Origin: CAYLQA01 sp964385695
GTDB taxonomy: Bacteria > Desulfobacterota > Desulfobulbia > Desulfobulbales > Desulfurivibrionaceae
Direction of reading: 5' to 3'
NCBI GenBank assembly: GCA_964385695.1
Contig: CAYLQA010000003.1
Coordinates: 84,534 to 148,533 of the forward strand
Length of the DNA: 64,000 nucleotides
The notes under the pieces were generated by a model. The model had not been told where the DNA came from. It made no database searches and saw only the letters and a program-made list of their open reading frames with translations. The position numbers were made by a program, and so were the translations under genes. Shown here in pieces: positions 26,170-35,747 of this stretch; positions within the stretch are counted from its first letter, which is position 1; each line of letters opens with the position of its first letter.

Positions 26170-27660
26170 TTAGTTTTTCCCCTCCACCAATTCAACAAGC
26201 CTGACAATATTGTCTTCCAGTCTTGCGGTATGGGAGGTGACTGCCTCGGATGCCGCGGCAAGCTCTTCGGAGTTGGCGGCCAGGTTCTGGGTGCCGGAAT
26301 CCATCTGGGTGACACCCTCGTTGATCTGGCTGATGCCGTTGGCCTGCTCGTGGGAGGCCTGTGATATTTCTTCCACCAAAACGCCCACCTTGCGGGAATC
26401 CTCAACAACGCCTTGGGTCTGCTCCACCACGGAGTTTACCTTGTCCAGCCCTTCATTGACGTTGCCAAGGGCCTGTCCGATCAGGTCGCTGGAGCTGTGG
26501 GCCGAATCCGAGGTGCGTTGCGCCAGGTTACGGACCTCTTCCGCCACCACGGCAAAGCCTTGTCCGTGCTCACCGGCCCGTGCCGCTTCAACTGCGGCGT
26601 TGAGGGCCAGCAGATTGGTCTGGAAGGCGATCCCTTCGATGTCGGCGATAAAGTTGGATATCTCGTCGCTGTCGCTTTTGATCTTCTCCATGCTGGCCTG
26701 CATGGTCTGTACCACCTTGCTGACCTTGATGCCGCTTTCCTCGTTTTTCTTCATGGACAGGTTTGCTTCATTGGCATTGGCATCGTTGTGTTTGACCTGG
26801 CTGGTGATTTCTTCGAGGGTTGCGCTGGTCTCTTCCAGGTTGGCTGCCATTTGTGAGGCCATTTCCGCTACCTGTTGAGAGCTGTTGGCTGCGGCCCGTG
26901 CTTCCTCGGAGATGCTGCCTGCGCTTTGTTTAAGGTCTGTGGCGATCTCGCTTACCACCTTTACGATCATTTGGACAAAGAAAACAGCCAGTAGCAAAAT
27001 GGCGATAATGGCAATGAGCCCGGCAACATTAAAGAAAATTTTAAAGCGGTCAATGTAGCCGATGGTTTCGGTGCTTACCCTGTCCAGGGCTTTGCGGAGC
27101 GTATCAACGGCCACCTTTGATTGTCCCATCACGCCATAAAAATGATCCAGGTATTCGTCTTCAAAGACCTCCATGGCCGTTTCGGAGTCCTCGTCTTGTG
27201 TAGCGGGGATGATCTTTTCCGTAATGAGTCCGCGCATTTCCTTCCAAGATGCCTCAACAACCTTGAGGGAAGCTACAATGGACTTGGCGCGTTCCAATGT
27301 ATGGCAACTGCTGCAGGTAATGCTAGCTTGGGAGGGCGTGGCAAAGTCGGCGCGCATTTGCGTGATGACCTTGTCCATTTTTTTAAATGTGTTGTTGAGG
27401 GTCTCGACCTGCGCTTCGTCGGGTTCCTGAATCTGGAGGAGAATGAGGGTGTTGATAAGGTTAAAGTTGAGCCTTGTCCGAGCAACCTTATCGATGTGAG
27501 CGCTTTTGAGTTCTATTCCCTTGTAAGTCTTTCCGCCTATCTGCACCTGACTTATAACAAACTGGGAAAGCCCCATACCGATGACGACAACAACGAGGGC
27601 CGAGCAAACCAGGAGTAAGAGTTTTGCTCGTAGGCTTAAGGAGTTGTACCACGACTTCAT
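26170..27660 (-). CDS. Methyl-accepting chemotaxis protein with c-type heme motif in the sensor domain
   Basis: A 496-residue chemoreceptor: first membrane helix near residues 12-32, a periplasmic domain of about 170 residues, a second helix near 196-216, then a coiled cytoplasmic signalling domain with the conserved hairpin tip (EGIAFQTNLLALNAAVEAAR and AVVAEEVRNLAQRT). The periplasmic domain contains CSSCH at residues 116-120, the CxxCH covalent heme-attachment motif. Related heme-containing sensor domains are known in Geobacter chemoreceptors, so redox or gas sensing is plausible. The start could be the GTG at 27720; MKSWYNSLSLRAK at 27660 looks more like a receptor N-terminus. Confidence 0.93.
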   Translation of the reverse strand: MKSWYNSLSLRAKLLLLVCSALVVVVIGMGLSQFVISQVQIGGKTYKGIELKSAHIDKVARTRLNFNLINTLILLQIQEPDEAQVETLNNTFKKMDKVITQMRADFATPSQASITCSSCHTLERAKSIVASLKVVEASWKEMRGLITEKIIPATQDEDSETAMEVFEDEYLDHFYGVMGQSKVAVDTLRKALDRVSTETIGYIDRFKIFFNVAGLIAIIAILLLAVFFVQMIVKVVSEIATDLKQSAGSISEEARAAANSSQQVAEMASQMAANLEETSATLEEITSQVKHNDANANEANLSMKKNEESGIKVSKVVQTMQASMEKIKSDSDEISNFIADIEGIAFQTNLLALNAAVEAARAGEHGQGFAVVAEEVRNLAQRTSDSAHSSSDLIGQALGNVNEGLDKVNSVVEQTQGVVEDSRKVGVLVEEISQASHEQANGISQINEGVTQMDSGTQNLAANSEELAAASEAVTSHTARLEDNIVRLVELVEGKN

Positions 27661-27746
27661 GCTTGCACCACTTTTCTGACGAATTAATGGAATTTCATGC
27701 GAGACAGAGGCCTTGCTCACGCTCGCGACCCTTTTTTCTGCACACG

Positions 27747-27760
27747 TTATTGTACAATAA
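27747..27760. promoter_or_regulatory. Perfect 14-bp palindrome at the chemoreceptor promoter
   Basis: TTATTGTACAATAA is identical to its reverse complement and covers the -10 box of the promoter read on the minus strand. A dimeric regulator bound here would block transcription. No regulator can be named. Confidence 0.4.
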
Positions 27761-27778
27761 AGTCAGCAGGGTGTGTAA
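27749..27778 (-). promoter_or_regulatory. Candidate sigma-70-type promoter for the chemoreceptor
   Basis: On the minus strand, TTACAC and TACAAT are separated by 18 bases. The predicted start is near 27742, upstream of both possible start codons. I find no flagellar sigma-28 promoter here. Confidence 0.4.
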
Positions 27779-27845
27779 TTTGATTTTCATTCTAAAAACA
27801 GGGGGTTATTAATGGTGGAGTGGTGCGGCTGTTAGGAGGATGGCC

Positions 27846-29270
27846 TTAAAAGTCTGCTATTTTTTTGTCGGCAACGGACTCACGGGCAGCGTGCAAGACC
27901 TCACTGGCCAGGGTGCCGCCCCGAAATGGAGGTACTTCCGTTCCCATGATCAGGTCAACAATCTCGGCAGGTTTGATGGTGTCTGCGGGGGAGGCCGGAA
28001 CAAAGCCGATTTTGCTGCCGTCAACGCGTCTGAGAATTCCCCCTGCCACCAAGTCGTCAAGAACACTGCTGATGGATGACTCCGGTTGCCTCAGCTCATG
28101 GATGAGCGTGGTGCGGTCGATGCTGTGGCGAGTCTTATAGGCCTGCAGGCTTATCTCCACAATGTTATAGGCCAGGGCCAAGCGGGCAATGGGCGAAAGG
28201 TTGCCATCGTCTCTTCTGTAATGTCTCCAGAACTGGGTGGCAAAGGCCATCTCAGCCCCGGCAAGAAAAATAATCCAGCCGAACTGCAGCCAGAGAAGGA
28301 ACAGGGGGACTGTGGCGAATGAGCCGTAAATAGCGTTATAACGTGCAACACCGATCTGTAATTTCACGTAAATTGCCTGGACGATAAACCAGCAAATACC
28401 GGCAAAAAGCCCACCAAGCAGTGCTGGCAGCATTTTGACCTTTGCGTTGGGAATAAAACGGTAGAGGATGGAAAAGGTGGCAACCACCAGAGTAATGGGC
28501 AGCAGGGTGAGGAGTAAATGCTCAAGACCCGGTACCGGGATAAACTCACGCACCATGGCGAGCAGTTTCGGGCTTTGCAGGGTGGCCTCCGTGGCCAGGC
28601 CCAGGTTGATGGTCACCGGCAGCAGGATCATAAGGGCGAGATAATCCATTATCTTTCGCCCCAAAGGCCGCTCGCTTTCCGCAAGCCAGATGGCATTCAT
28701 GGAGGCCTCGATGCTGTCCATGACTATCACCACCGCGAAAATCAGGAAAATGATACCAAAGGCGCCGATTTTGGCAAAGTCGGTCCGGTCTACATAATCA
28801 AAGATCTGGTCAGCGGCCTTGCGCAGGTGCGCAGTAAGGTTTTTGTCGTTTTCACTTTGTTGCAGAGTCAACTCGGCCTGGGGCTGCATTATCTTGGGAG
28901 CACCATTCTCCACGGACAATGTGGGTGGGCTGTCTATGGAACTCTCCATCTGGCCAATGAGCCTGTATGCTGCCTGCCGGGCCTGGTCTCCGGCCCCAAG
29001 GCCTTTGAGTACGGCCGTGCCCAGAGCGAGCATTGGGACCAGGGAGAGAACAATGGTAAAGGTCAGGGCACTGGCCCTGAGCGGGATGTTGTCTTTGAAA
29101 AACTCACGGACAAAGATGCAGTGGATACGAATAAGGGCCCGGATTGCCTGGTGCCAGCTGGGATCGTCTTCCTCCGGAAAACTCCACAGCCACTCGCTAA
29201 AAGCGGCCCGGCGTTCCTTTATTTTGCCCAGCTCGCGGCTGGATTTTTCTATGATTTCAGAAATACGCAT
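27846..29270 (-). CDS. YihY/BrkB-family inner membrane protein with C-terminal winged helix
   Basis: A 474-residue protein of the YihY/virulence factor BrkB family (once misnamed ribonuclease BN). About six membrane segments occupy the middle of the chain; the signature region reads ARYNAIYGSFATVPLFLLWLQFGWIIFLAGAE. The last 110 or so residues (from LALAYNIVEISLQAYKTRHS) look like a soluble winged-helix domain, found in longer members of the family. Function is unknown; roles in the envelope have been suggested. It follows the AsmA-like gene by five bases and is probably co-transcribed. Confidence 0.88.
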   Translation of the reverse strand: MRISEIIEKSSRELGKIKERRAAFSEWLWSFPEEDDPSWHQAIRALIRIHCIFVREFFKDNIPLRASALTFTIVLSLVPMLALGTAVLKGLGAGDQARQAAYRLIGQMESSIDSPPTLSVENGAPKIMQPQAELTLQQSENDKNLTAHLRKAADQIFDYVDRTDFAKIGAFGIIFLIFAVVIVMDSIEASMNAIWLAESERPLGRKIMDYLALMILLPVTINLGLATEATLQSPKLLAMVREFIPVPGLEHLLLTLLPITLVVATFSILYRFIPNAKVKMLPALLGGLFAGICWFIVQAIYVKLQIGVARYNAIYGSFATVPLFLLWLQFGWIIFLAGAEMAFATQFWRHYRRDDGNLSPIARLALAYNIVEISLQAYKTRHSIDRTTLIHELRQPESSISSVLDDLVAGGILRRVDGSKIGFVPASPADTIKPAEIVDLIMGTEVPPFRGGTLASEVLHAARESVADKKIADF

Positions 29271-29275
29271 AATGA

Positions 29276-31048
29276 TTAGAAACCAAAAATTCCCTTGATA
29301 AGGTCTTTGGCTGGATTGGGTTTGTCATCCTCTCCTTCTTTGCCGGTGAGTTCTTTGCCCAGGGTCTCGATGAGTTTTTTCTCAATGGCCCTGCCCGCCG
29401 ACTCCTCGACCATTTTCTGATCAAGGGCGGGGCGCGGTTTTTGTATGGTCCCCCCTATCTTCAGTCGCAGGATTGTTTCTCCCTTTTCATTGGCCAGGTA
29501 TTTGGCTATGGAGATCCGCTGTTGCAGTTTGCTGCTCAGGGCGGGAGAAAAACGGATGGATATTGGCAGGTTCAACGCACCATTGAGGCCAATGCTGCCT
29601 TGGGCGTTCACCAGCATCTCAGCTCCTGAAAGTTGTGAGCGGAGCAGTACTTGCCCGTCCTTTACGGAAATTTCTCCGTTGGCATCATCAAAGGTAAGGT
29701 TGTTGATCTCCTGCAGACCGATAAGAGCGGCAACCGTTCTGGTTATCTCGTTGTTTTTGAACCAGCCAGTGCTGAGCGAATATTCGCCTTGGGCGATGAG
29801 AGACTGTTGGATTTTTTCCCACTGGATGCCGGTCCCGGCAAAGGTAAGGCTGGAGTTGGCAGAGCCGCCGAAGACAACGGGCTTGTCCGGCATGAGGGCT
29901 TGCTGCAAGGGAACGAATTGTAAGGCCGAAACATTGAGTTGCCCGCGGTAGCTCAGTTCCGGCCGGTTGAGGTCCACTGCGATCTCTTTTCCTGTTATTT
30001 GCCCGCCAACGGTGTGGGCAGAGAGATCGGTAACCTGAAAAATGCCACCCTTCAGATTGTAGGTGAGGTGGAAGTTGTCAATGTCCAATTGGTTGTAACG
30101 TGTTTTGGTCACCTTGATTGCCCCGAACATGGTGAGGTGAGGTGGTAAGCTTTGTCCAATAGCTGCTGGCTTATCTGTCGCTTTTTTGCTTTTCTTCGTT
30201 GTTTTTTCCGCGGCTTTGGGCAGTCCGGCAATCATGGCCAGCAGATGGTCCAGGTCAAGCTCTTGGCTGCTGAGGTCGAGTTTGATGGCAGGCCCTTTGG
30301 CAAGTTCCGTGACCAGTCCTTCAAGATGCACGGTCTCTTTGTCCAGCACGGCATCGGCATTGATGCTGACCTGTTTGGGGGAAAACGTGAGAATCCCGCT
30401 GGCTGTGGGCTGGAGCTGCCCATATTTTGCCTTGGCCTGAAACTGCAGAGTGCCTTGGTAGTCGATTTTGTTTAGATCAGCCAGGTTCAGGCCGACCTCG
30501 ACGTTGGAGGTTGCCGTAATGTCCGGCAGTTCTTTTTTGGCGTCCTCTAAGGTGAATCTGGCATTATCGATTCGTATCTGGTCGACAGTCAGGGCCAATG
30601 GCAGAGCCGCCTTTTGGCCGGGAGTCGGTGCTTTTTTGGCGGCGGAGTCTTTTGGCGCCATGATGGCCAGGCTCTCAAAATTAAAAGAGCCGCTCGCATC
30701 ACGCTTGACTTGAATGGTCGGGCCACTCAGACGGACCTGGCTGATCACCACCTCCTTTTGCAAAAGGGGCATAAGTTCATACTGCAAAACAAAGGCTTCC
30801 GCCTTGATAAAATCCGTGGATTTATCCTGCTCCTTGATGCTGAAGTCTCGCACCGTGATGCCGGATAATAGGCTGACCTGGATCTCTCCGATAGCAACCG
30901 TGCGCCCGAGGGCCTCCTCTGCCGGTGGAATAATGAGTGACTTGATACGTTCGTCGGTGAGGTAGAAATGGACGGAGGCTGCCAGGGCAATCCCTGCCAA
31001 GAGGATGAAAATAATGAGCCCTGAAAATATTTTGACCGGTTTGTTCAT
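29276..31048 (-). CDS. AsmA-family envelope protein
   Basis: A 590-residue protein with one N-terminal membrane helix (about 7-27) followed by a long periplasmic domain of repeated beta-strands typical of AsmA-like proteins, which are related to bridge-type lipid-transfer proteins. The start region INKPVKIFSG...ALAASVHFYLTDERIKSLI and the later FNFESLAIMAP and ADAVLDKETVHLEGL segments fit. The C-terminal GGTIQKPRPALD is typical of the AsmA C-terminal domain. A role in outer-membrane assembly or lipid transport is inferred from the family. The pair with yihY suggests an envelope operon. Confidence 0.85.
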   Translation of the reverse strand: MNKPVKIFSGLIIFILLAGIALAASVHFYLTDERIKSLIIPPAEEALGRTVAIGEIQVSLLSGITVRDFSIKEQDKSTDFIKAEAFVLQYELMPLLQKEVVISQVRLSGPTIQVKRDASGSFNFESLAIMAPKDSAAKKAPTPGQKAALPLALTVDQIRIDNARFTLEDAKKELPDITATSNVEVGLNLADLNKIDYQGTLQFQAKAKYGQLQPTASGILTFSPKQVSINADAVLDKETVHLEGLVTELAKGPAIKLDLSSQELDLDHLLAMIAGLPKAAEKTTKKSKKATDKPAAIGQSLPPHLTMFGAIKVTKTRYNQLDIDNFHLTYNLKGGIFQVTDLSAHTVGGQITGKEIAVDLNRPELSYRGQLNVSALQFVPLQQALMPDKPVVFGGSANSSLTFAGTGIQWEKIQQSLIAQGEYSLSTGWFKNNEITRTVAALIGLQEINNLTFDDANGEISVKDGQVLLRSQLSGAEMLVNAQGSIGLNGALNLPISIRFSPALSSKLQQRISIAKYLANEKGETILRLKIGGTIQKPRPALDQKMVEESAGRAIEKKLIETLGKELTGKEGEDDKPNPAKDLIKGIFGF

Positions 31049-31076
31049 CAGACCGTCCTTGTCGTTTGATTGTGCC

Positions 31077-31107
31077 GAAAAAGTGCCATCAGTTTACCAT
31101 CGGCACT
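31077..31107 (-). terminator. Terminator-like hairpin in the asmA leader
   Basis: On the minus strand AGTGCC and GGCACT pair around a 14-base loop and TTTTT follows. It lies about 30 bases before the asmA-like start. It is either a second terminator after glnA or an attenuator for the downstream operon. Confidence 0.45.
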
Positions 31108-31156
31108 CTTAATTTTATAGGAAATTATCGGCAGGATCGACCCGGCAAGGGCAAAG

Positions 31157-31195
31157 AAAAAGGCGGTAGGGAGCAAAATTGCTCCCCGCCGCCTT
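31157..31195 (-). terminator. Terminator after glnA
   Basis: On the minus strand a long stem pairs AAGGCGG plus GGGAGC with GCTCCC plus CCGCCTT around a short A/T loop and continues into TTTTTC. This is a strong factor-independent terminator for the glnB-glnD-glnA transcript. In the other direction it has only a short A/T tail. Confidence 0.85.
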
Positions 31196-31329
31196 GAAAA
31201 GAGGTGGTGCGTTAATGAGACGCTTTAGACCCTCTGGGGGTTATTTCTACAACATTTTCATACCAACGGAATTTTTGGCCACCTTCTTCTTGCTTCTCTA
31301 TTTAGAGGGTCTTATCCAGCTCCGCAGGG

Positions 31330-32697
31330 TTAGTAGTTCAGGTAGGTATCGATCTCCCAACAGGTAACTGCGGTGCGGAAGGAATCCCACTCTGCTTCTT
31401 TGTTTTCACAGTACTTCTCAAAGATATGCTCGCCCAGAGTATCCTTGGCAATGGGGTTTTTCTTCAGCTCCTCCATGGCCTCGTTCAGGTTGCCGGGCAG
31501 GCTGGCGATGCCAGCCTTGTCTTTCTCCGCCTGGCTCATGGAAAAGAGATCGGAATCCATAGACTTCGGCGGAGTGAGTTTGTTTTTGACACCGTCAAGG
31601 CCGGAATTGAGCATCATGGCAATGGCCAGATAGGGGTTGCAGGTTGGATCCGGGCAGCGAACCTCAACGCGGGTACCTAAGCCCCGGGAAGCGGGGATAC
31701 GGCAGAGAACGCTACGGTTGGAAGAGGACCAGGCAACGTATACCGGAGCCTCGTAACCGGGAACCAGACGCTTGTATGAGTTAACGGTGGGGTTGGTTAC
31801 CGCAGCAAAACCGCGGGCATTCTTGATGATACCGGCAATGTACTGGTAAGCGGTCTTGGAGAGCTGGTTCTTATCTTTTTTGTCAAAGAAGACGTTCTCG
31901 CCCTTCTTGTTAAACAGAGACTGGTTGGTGTGCATACCGGAACCGTTGATGCCGAAAACAGGCTTGGGCATGAAGGTGGCGTGCAGGTTGTATTTTTTGG
32001 CAACGGCCTTAACAACCCACTTGAAGGTTACGGTGTTGTCGGCGCAGGTCAGAGCGTCGGCATACTTGAAGTTAACCTCATGCTGGCCCTCGGCAACCTC
32101 GTGATGAGATGCCTCTACTTCAAAGCCCATGGCCTCGAGGGTCTCGATGATCTCACGACGGCAGTTGGTACCCTCGTCCTCGGGGTCCAGGCTGAAGTAG
32201 CCGGCGGTGTCGTGGGTGGTGGTGGTAGGGGTGCCGTCCTCGTTGCGCAGGAAGAGGAAGAACTCAGCCTCGGTGCCTACGTTCATGGTGTAGCCCATCT
32301 TTGCGGCATCGTCCAGGGTACGCTTCAGGGCGCCACGGGGACAGCCAACATAGGGGGAGCCGTCCGGCAGCATAACGTCACAGATCAGGCGGGCGGCAGC
32401 ACCGCCGTCATTGCTGCGCCAGGGCAGGATAACAAAGGTGTCAAAGTCCGGCTTCAGGTACATATCGGACTCGTTGATGCGGGCAAAGCCGTCGATGGAA
32501 GAGCCGTCGAACATGACCTGGCCATCCAGGGCTTTTTCCAGCTGGCTGATGGGCAGGGCCACGTTTTTCATGGTGCCGTTGATATCAACAAACTGCATAC
32601 GCAAGAAGTGAACATTCTCCTTCTTGACGATATCCATGATTTTTTTCTTGGTCATGTCGCCTGTCTCACATTTTTTACAACCTTTCTTTGCAGCCAT
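31330..32697 (-). CDS. glnA: Glutamine synthetase, type I (alpha class)
   Basis: GlnA makes glutamine from glutamate, ammonia and ATP. Active-site segments are visible: GTEAEFFLF, HHEVAEGQHEVNFKYADAL, NGSGMHTNQSLF, and VEVRCPDPTCNPYLA. At 455 residues, with no NLYDLP adenylylation motif near the C-terminus, it fits the alpha class, which is controlled by feedback and partners rather than by adenylylation. A short N-terminal extension (MAAKKGCKKCETGD) with two cysteines precedes the usual start; it is supported by a GGAGG site ten bases before the ATG at 32697. It follows glnD by about 94 bases, which contain a hairpin but no obvious promoter. Confidence 0.97.
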   Translation of the reverse strand: MAAKKGCKKCETGDMTKKKIMDIVKKENVHFLRMQFVDINGTMKNVALPISQLEKALDGQVMFDGSSIDGFARINESDMYLKPDFDTFVILPWRSNDGGAAARLICDVMLPDGSPYVGCPRGALKRTLDDAAKMGYTMNVGTEAEFFLFLRNEDGTPTTTTHDTAGYFSLDPEDEGTNCRREIIETLEAMGFEVEASHHEVAEGQHEVNFKYADALTCADNTVTFKWVVKAVAKKYNLHATFMPKPVFGINGSGMHTNQSLFNKKGENVFFDKKDKNQLSKTAYQYIAGIIKNARGFAAVTNPTVNSYKRLVPGYEAPVYVAWSSSNRSVLCRIPASRGLGTRVEVRCPDPTCNPYLAIAMMLNSGLDGVKNKLTPPKSMDSDLFSMSQAEKDKAGIASLPGNLNEAMEELKKNPIAKDTLGEHIFEKYCENKEAEWDSFRTAVTCWEIDTYLNY

Positions 32698-32791
32698 TTT
32701 ACTAAACCTCCATTAAATAATTGGATTGCATGTCGGGCACCTCAGGCTACCGCGGGCCTGGGCAGATGCCCTGTCTCATTAACTTTCAACC

Positions 32792-35323
32792 TCAATGCAA
32801 GCGGCCCTGCGTTGCGGTATACAGCAAGGCCTCTTTTATTTCCTCCTGAAAATCAGGATTATTAATTTTGTTCTGCTGGCTGTCCAGACAGTAGAAGACA
32901 TCAACTATCTGGTCGCCTTCGGTGCCTATTTTCGCCCGATGGATATTGATCTCAAAATCCGCCACTCCCCGGGTGATGTCATAAAGCAGGCCGGGGCGGT
33001 CATTGGCATAGACCTCGATAATGGTGTACTGGTCCGAACTTTTGTTGTCGATCACAACCTTTGGCTCGCTGAGAAGCTGTTTGGGGCTGATGTTGTAACT
33101 GCTTTTGAATTTGTTTACCAGTCGATGGGTCAGCCCCAGGCGGTTGCTCAGGGCCTGGTTTAGATCTTGAGCCACGGTCTTCCAGTCCTGCTCGGCAAAA
33201 GGTTGGGTGTTTTGCGGACGGACGTTGAGAATATCCACGGCCGTGCCGTCGGCCCAGGTGAAGATCTGGGCGGAAAAGACATTCAGGCCATGCAGGGCCA
33301 AGCTGCCGCATATCTTGGCCAAAAGTCCGGTGGTGTCTTTGGCCATGACCAGGACCGACCAGTAATGGTCGTGATCATCCGCCTGCACAACACAGCGTTT
33401 GGCTTGTACTTTTCGGCGTAGATCCAGGTGGTTGATAATCTCATCGGGCTGAAAGCTCAACAGATACTCTTCCGGCAATTGGCTCAGATCATACTTGTTT
33501 TTGCTGCCAAGTTTTTCTGCGATTTGCCTGCGCATCCATTCGGCACCACCGCTTCTATCCGGGCTTTCAAAAACATCGCTACTCAATAAATGCCTGATTT
33601 TGAAGAAAAGCTCTTGCAACAGGGTGGACTTCCATTCATTCCAGGCGGTGGGGCCGGTTGCCTTTGCATCGGCAATGGAGAGAAGATAGAGCATGGCCAA
33701 ATGGTTGCCTGACTGGATTTGCTTGGCGCATTGTTTGATAAGCTCTTGGTCTTCCAGATCGCGCCTGAGGGCGGTGACGGTGAGGAAGAGGTGTTTTTCA
33801 ACAAGAAAACAGAGGCTTTTTATCTCGGTTTTGGTAAGGCTGAGTCGTTCACCAATATCCTTCACCAGTTTACCACCGCGTGTGGAGTGATCATCCTGGT
33901 GCCCTTTGCCTATATCATGCAAAAGTGCGGCGAGGTAGAGTATATGCGGTGCATCCACCTGGGAAAAAGTGGCCTCGCTCTCCGGGATTTTTTTCAGTTC
34001 AGCCACGGTCTGGGCAAGATGGCGATCCACGGTAAAAATATGGTACACGTCATGCTGGGCAAGGGAGTTGATCTGGGCAAACTCTGGGATGTATGCCTCG
34101 AGCAGGCCGGTTTCCATCATTACCTCAAGGGCAGGCAATGGGTCATTTCCGACTTGGAGGGTTTCCAAAAAGGCCTTGGCCATCCTTTTGGAGCGCTGTG
34201 TACTGTCGTCAATAAGACCAAGGTTTGCTGTCACCAGCTTGCGGCTGCGGTGATGGATCTCCAACCCCATTTGTGCTGCATGGGCAAAAAGCCGCATGAG
34301 CAGGTATGGCCTTTTTTTGATGAGATCCGGGTCCGTCAGGTGTAGACGATTCTGGCGCACGGTAATGCCGGGTTCCACCGTGTTTTCCAGGGCAGCAGGG
34401 CGATTGGTGCCAAGGCTTTCGTCCACATGCTCAAAAAATAGATCCGAGCAGGTGGCAACGGTCTGCATATGGCGATAAACATCCTGCATAAAACGCTCTA
34501 CGCCGAGCACTCCATTGCTGTCTCTGTATTTGAAGGCCTTGGCCATCTCTTCTTGATGCTCGAAGTAAAGTTGGTCGTTTTTTCGGCTGCTCAGATAATG
34601 GAGCCGATTTCTAATCTTAATCAGGTGGTTCCAGGCTGATTCAAAATCAATACGTTCTTGCTCGGCCAGAAGACCTGCCTCTTCAATGGCCGGAAGACCA
34701 GACAGGCCAAAAAGGGCCTGGGCAACCCACATCATGCCATGGATGTCGCGAAAGCCACCCCGGCTCTCCTTGATATGGGGCTCAAGCTGGTAGCTGTGCC
34801 TGCCATATTGCTTGTGTCGGCTCTCTCTGTGGCTGAGCATGTTTTCTAAAAATTCACGCCTGTGGCCTTCGATAATGTCCTGACGGAAGGTTTTTTTCAG
34901 GTCGGTGAACATCTCGACAGATCCGGCTAAAGGTCTGGCATCGAGCATGGCAACTTGAAAAAAGAAGTCATCTTTCGCATCGGCCAGGCAGGCTTCCCGA
35001 GTGCGCACACCATGCCCGACTTCAAGACCTGCATCCCAGAGGGGGTAGAACAACGCCTCGGTGACAGTGCTGAGGCGGCTTTCAACCTGTGGTTCATAAA
35101 GAAGGAGCAGGTCAATGTCGGAGAAGGGGAATAATTCCCTGCGTCCGTAACCGCCAAGGGCTGTAAGGCTCATTCCCTCGCGAGCTTCCGGGCATTTTGC
35201 AAAACAATCGGCCAGGTAGTCGTCGATGAGCTGGGAGTGCTGGCTGATGAGGGCTTGACCACTCAAACCCTGCCGCCAGAGGTACTCCAGGGCGTCACGC
35301 TTGGCCCGCAGCTCAACATCCAC
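32792..35323 (-). CDS. glnD: Bifunctional uridylyltransferase/uridylyl-removing enzyme
   Basis: GlnD senses glutamine and adds or removes UMP on the PII protein. The 843-residue chain has an N-terminal nucleotidyltransferase domain (GGYGRRELFPFSDIDLLLL), a linker helical region, an HD domain (AALLHDIGKGHQDDHS) for the removing activity, and two C-terminal ACT domains (WSVLVMAKDTTGLLAKICG and YANDRPGLLYDITRG) that bind glutamine. It begins one base after glnB, showing tight coupling to its substrate gene. Confidence 0.97.
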   Translation of the reverse strand: MDVELRAKRDALEYLWRQGLSGQALISQHSQLIDDYLADCFAKCPEAREGMSLTALGGYGRRELFPFSDIDLLLLYEPQVESRLSTVTEALFYPLWDAGLEVGHGVRTREACLADAKDDFFFQVAMLDARPLAGSVEMFTDLKKTFRQDIIEGHRREFLENMLSHRESRHKQYGRHSYQLEPHIKESRGGFRDIHGMMWVAQALFGLSGLPAIEEAGLLAEQERIDFESAWNHLIKIRNRLHYLSSRKNDQLYFEHQEEMAKAFKYRDSNGVLGVERFMQDVYRHMQTVATCSDLFFEHVDESLGTNRPAALENTVEPGITVRQNRLHLTDPDLIKKRPYLLMRLFAHAAQMGLEIHHRSRKLVTANLGLIDDSTQRSKRMAKAFLETLQVGNDPLPALEVMMETGLLEAYIPEFAQINSLAQHDVYHIFTVDRHLAQTVAELKKIPESEATFSQVDAPHILYLAALLHDIGKGHQDDHSTRGGKLVKDIGERLSLTKTEIKSLCFLVEKHLFLTVTALRRDLEDQELIKQCAKQIQSGNHLAMLYLLSIADAKATGPTAWNEWKSTLLQELFFKIRHLLSSDVFESPDRSGGAEWMRRQIAEKLGSKNKYDLSQLPEEYLLSFQPDEIINHLDLRRKVQAKRCVVQADDHDHYWSVLVMAKDTTGLLAKICGSLALHGLNVFSAQIFTWADGTAVDILNVRPQNTQPFAEQDWKTVAQDLNQALSNRLGLTHRLVNKFKSSYNISPKQLLSEPKVVIDNKSSDQYTIIEVYANDRPGLLYDITRGVADFEINIHRAKIGTEGDQIVDVFYCLDSQQNKINNPDFQEEIKEALLYTATQGRLH

Positions 35324-35662
35324 TTAGATAGCCTCTTTGCCGGTCTCGCCGGTGCGTACGCGAATAACCTCTTCCACAGGTAAAACAAAGATTTTGCCAT
35401 CGCCGATTTTGTCGGTGTTGGCAGCCTCACGGATACGGGTTACAACCTCGTCAACCTGGGAAGCATCAACGATAATCTCAAGCTTGATTTTGGGGATAAA
35501 ATCTACAACATACTCAGCCCCACGGTAGATTTCTTTGTGACCTTTCTGTCGTCCGTAACCTTTGACCTCGGAAATGGTCATCCCCTTGATGCCAATTTCG
35601 TTGAGGGATTCCTTAACGTCATCGAGCTTGAACGGCTTGATAACCGCCTCAATTTTTTTCAT
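35324..35662 (-). CDS. glnB: Nitrogen regulatory protein PII
   Basis: PII proteins report the carbon/nitrogen state by binding 2-oxoglutarate and ATP/ADP. The 112-residue product has the uridylylation Tyr at position 51 in the T-loop (GHKEIYRGAEY), and the C-terminal nucleotide-binding RIREAANTDKIGDGKIFV. An AAGGAGA site precedes the ATG. It heads glnB-glnD-glnA behind a sigma-54 promoter. With no amtB nearby, I call it GlnB rather than GlnK, but sequence alone cannot separate them firmly. Confidence 0.95.
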   Translation of the reverse strand: MKKIEAVIKPFKLDDVKESLNEIGIKGMTISEVKGYGRQKGHKEIYRGAEYVVDFIPKIKLEIIVDASQVDEVVTRIREAANTDKIGDGKIFVLPVEEVIRVRTGETGKEAI

Positions 35663-35747
35663 GTGCTTCTCCTTAACGTTTTCTAAGCAAGGAGGGTGGT
35701 GGAAAAGCCGCCCTTACGTGTAAAAGTTTACGATGGCGCATTAATTA

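Noticed and set aside
31125..31132. Exact GCCGATAA on the minus strand upstream of the asmA-like gene
   Set aside because: No sigma-28 -35 box at the correct distance, and the genes are not flagellar.
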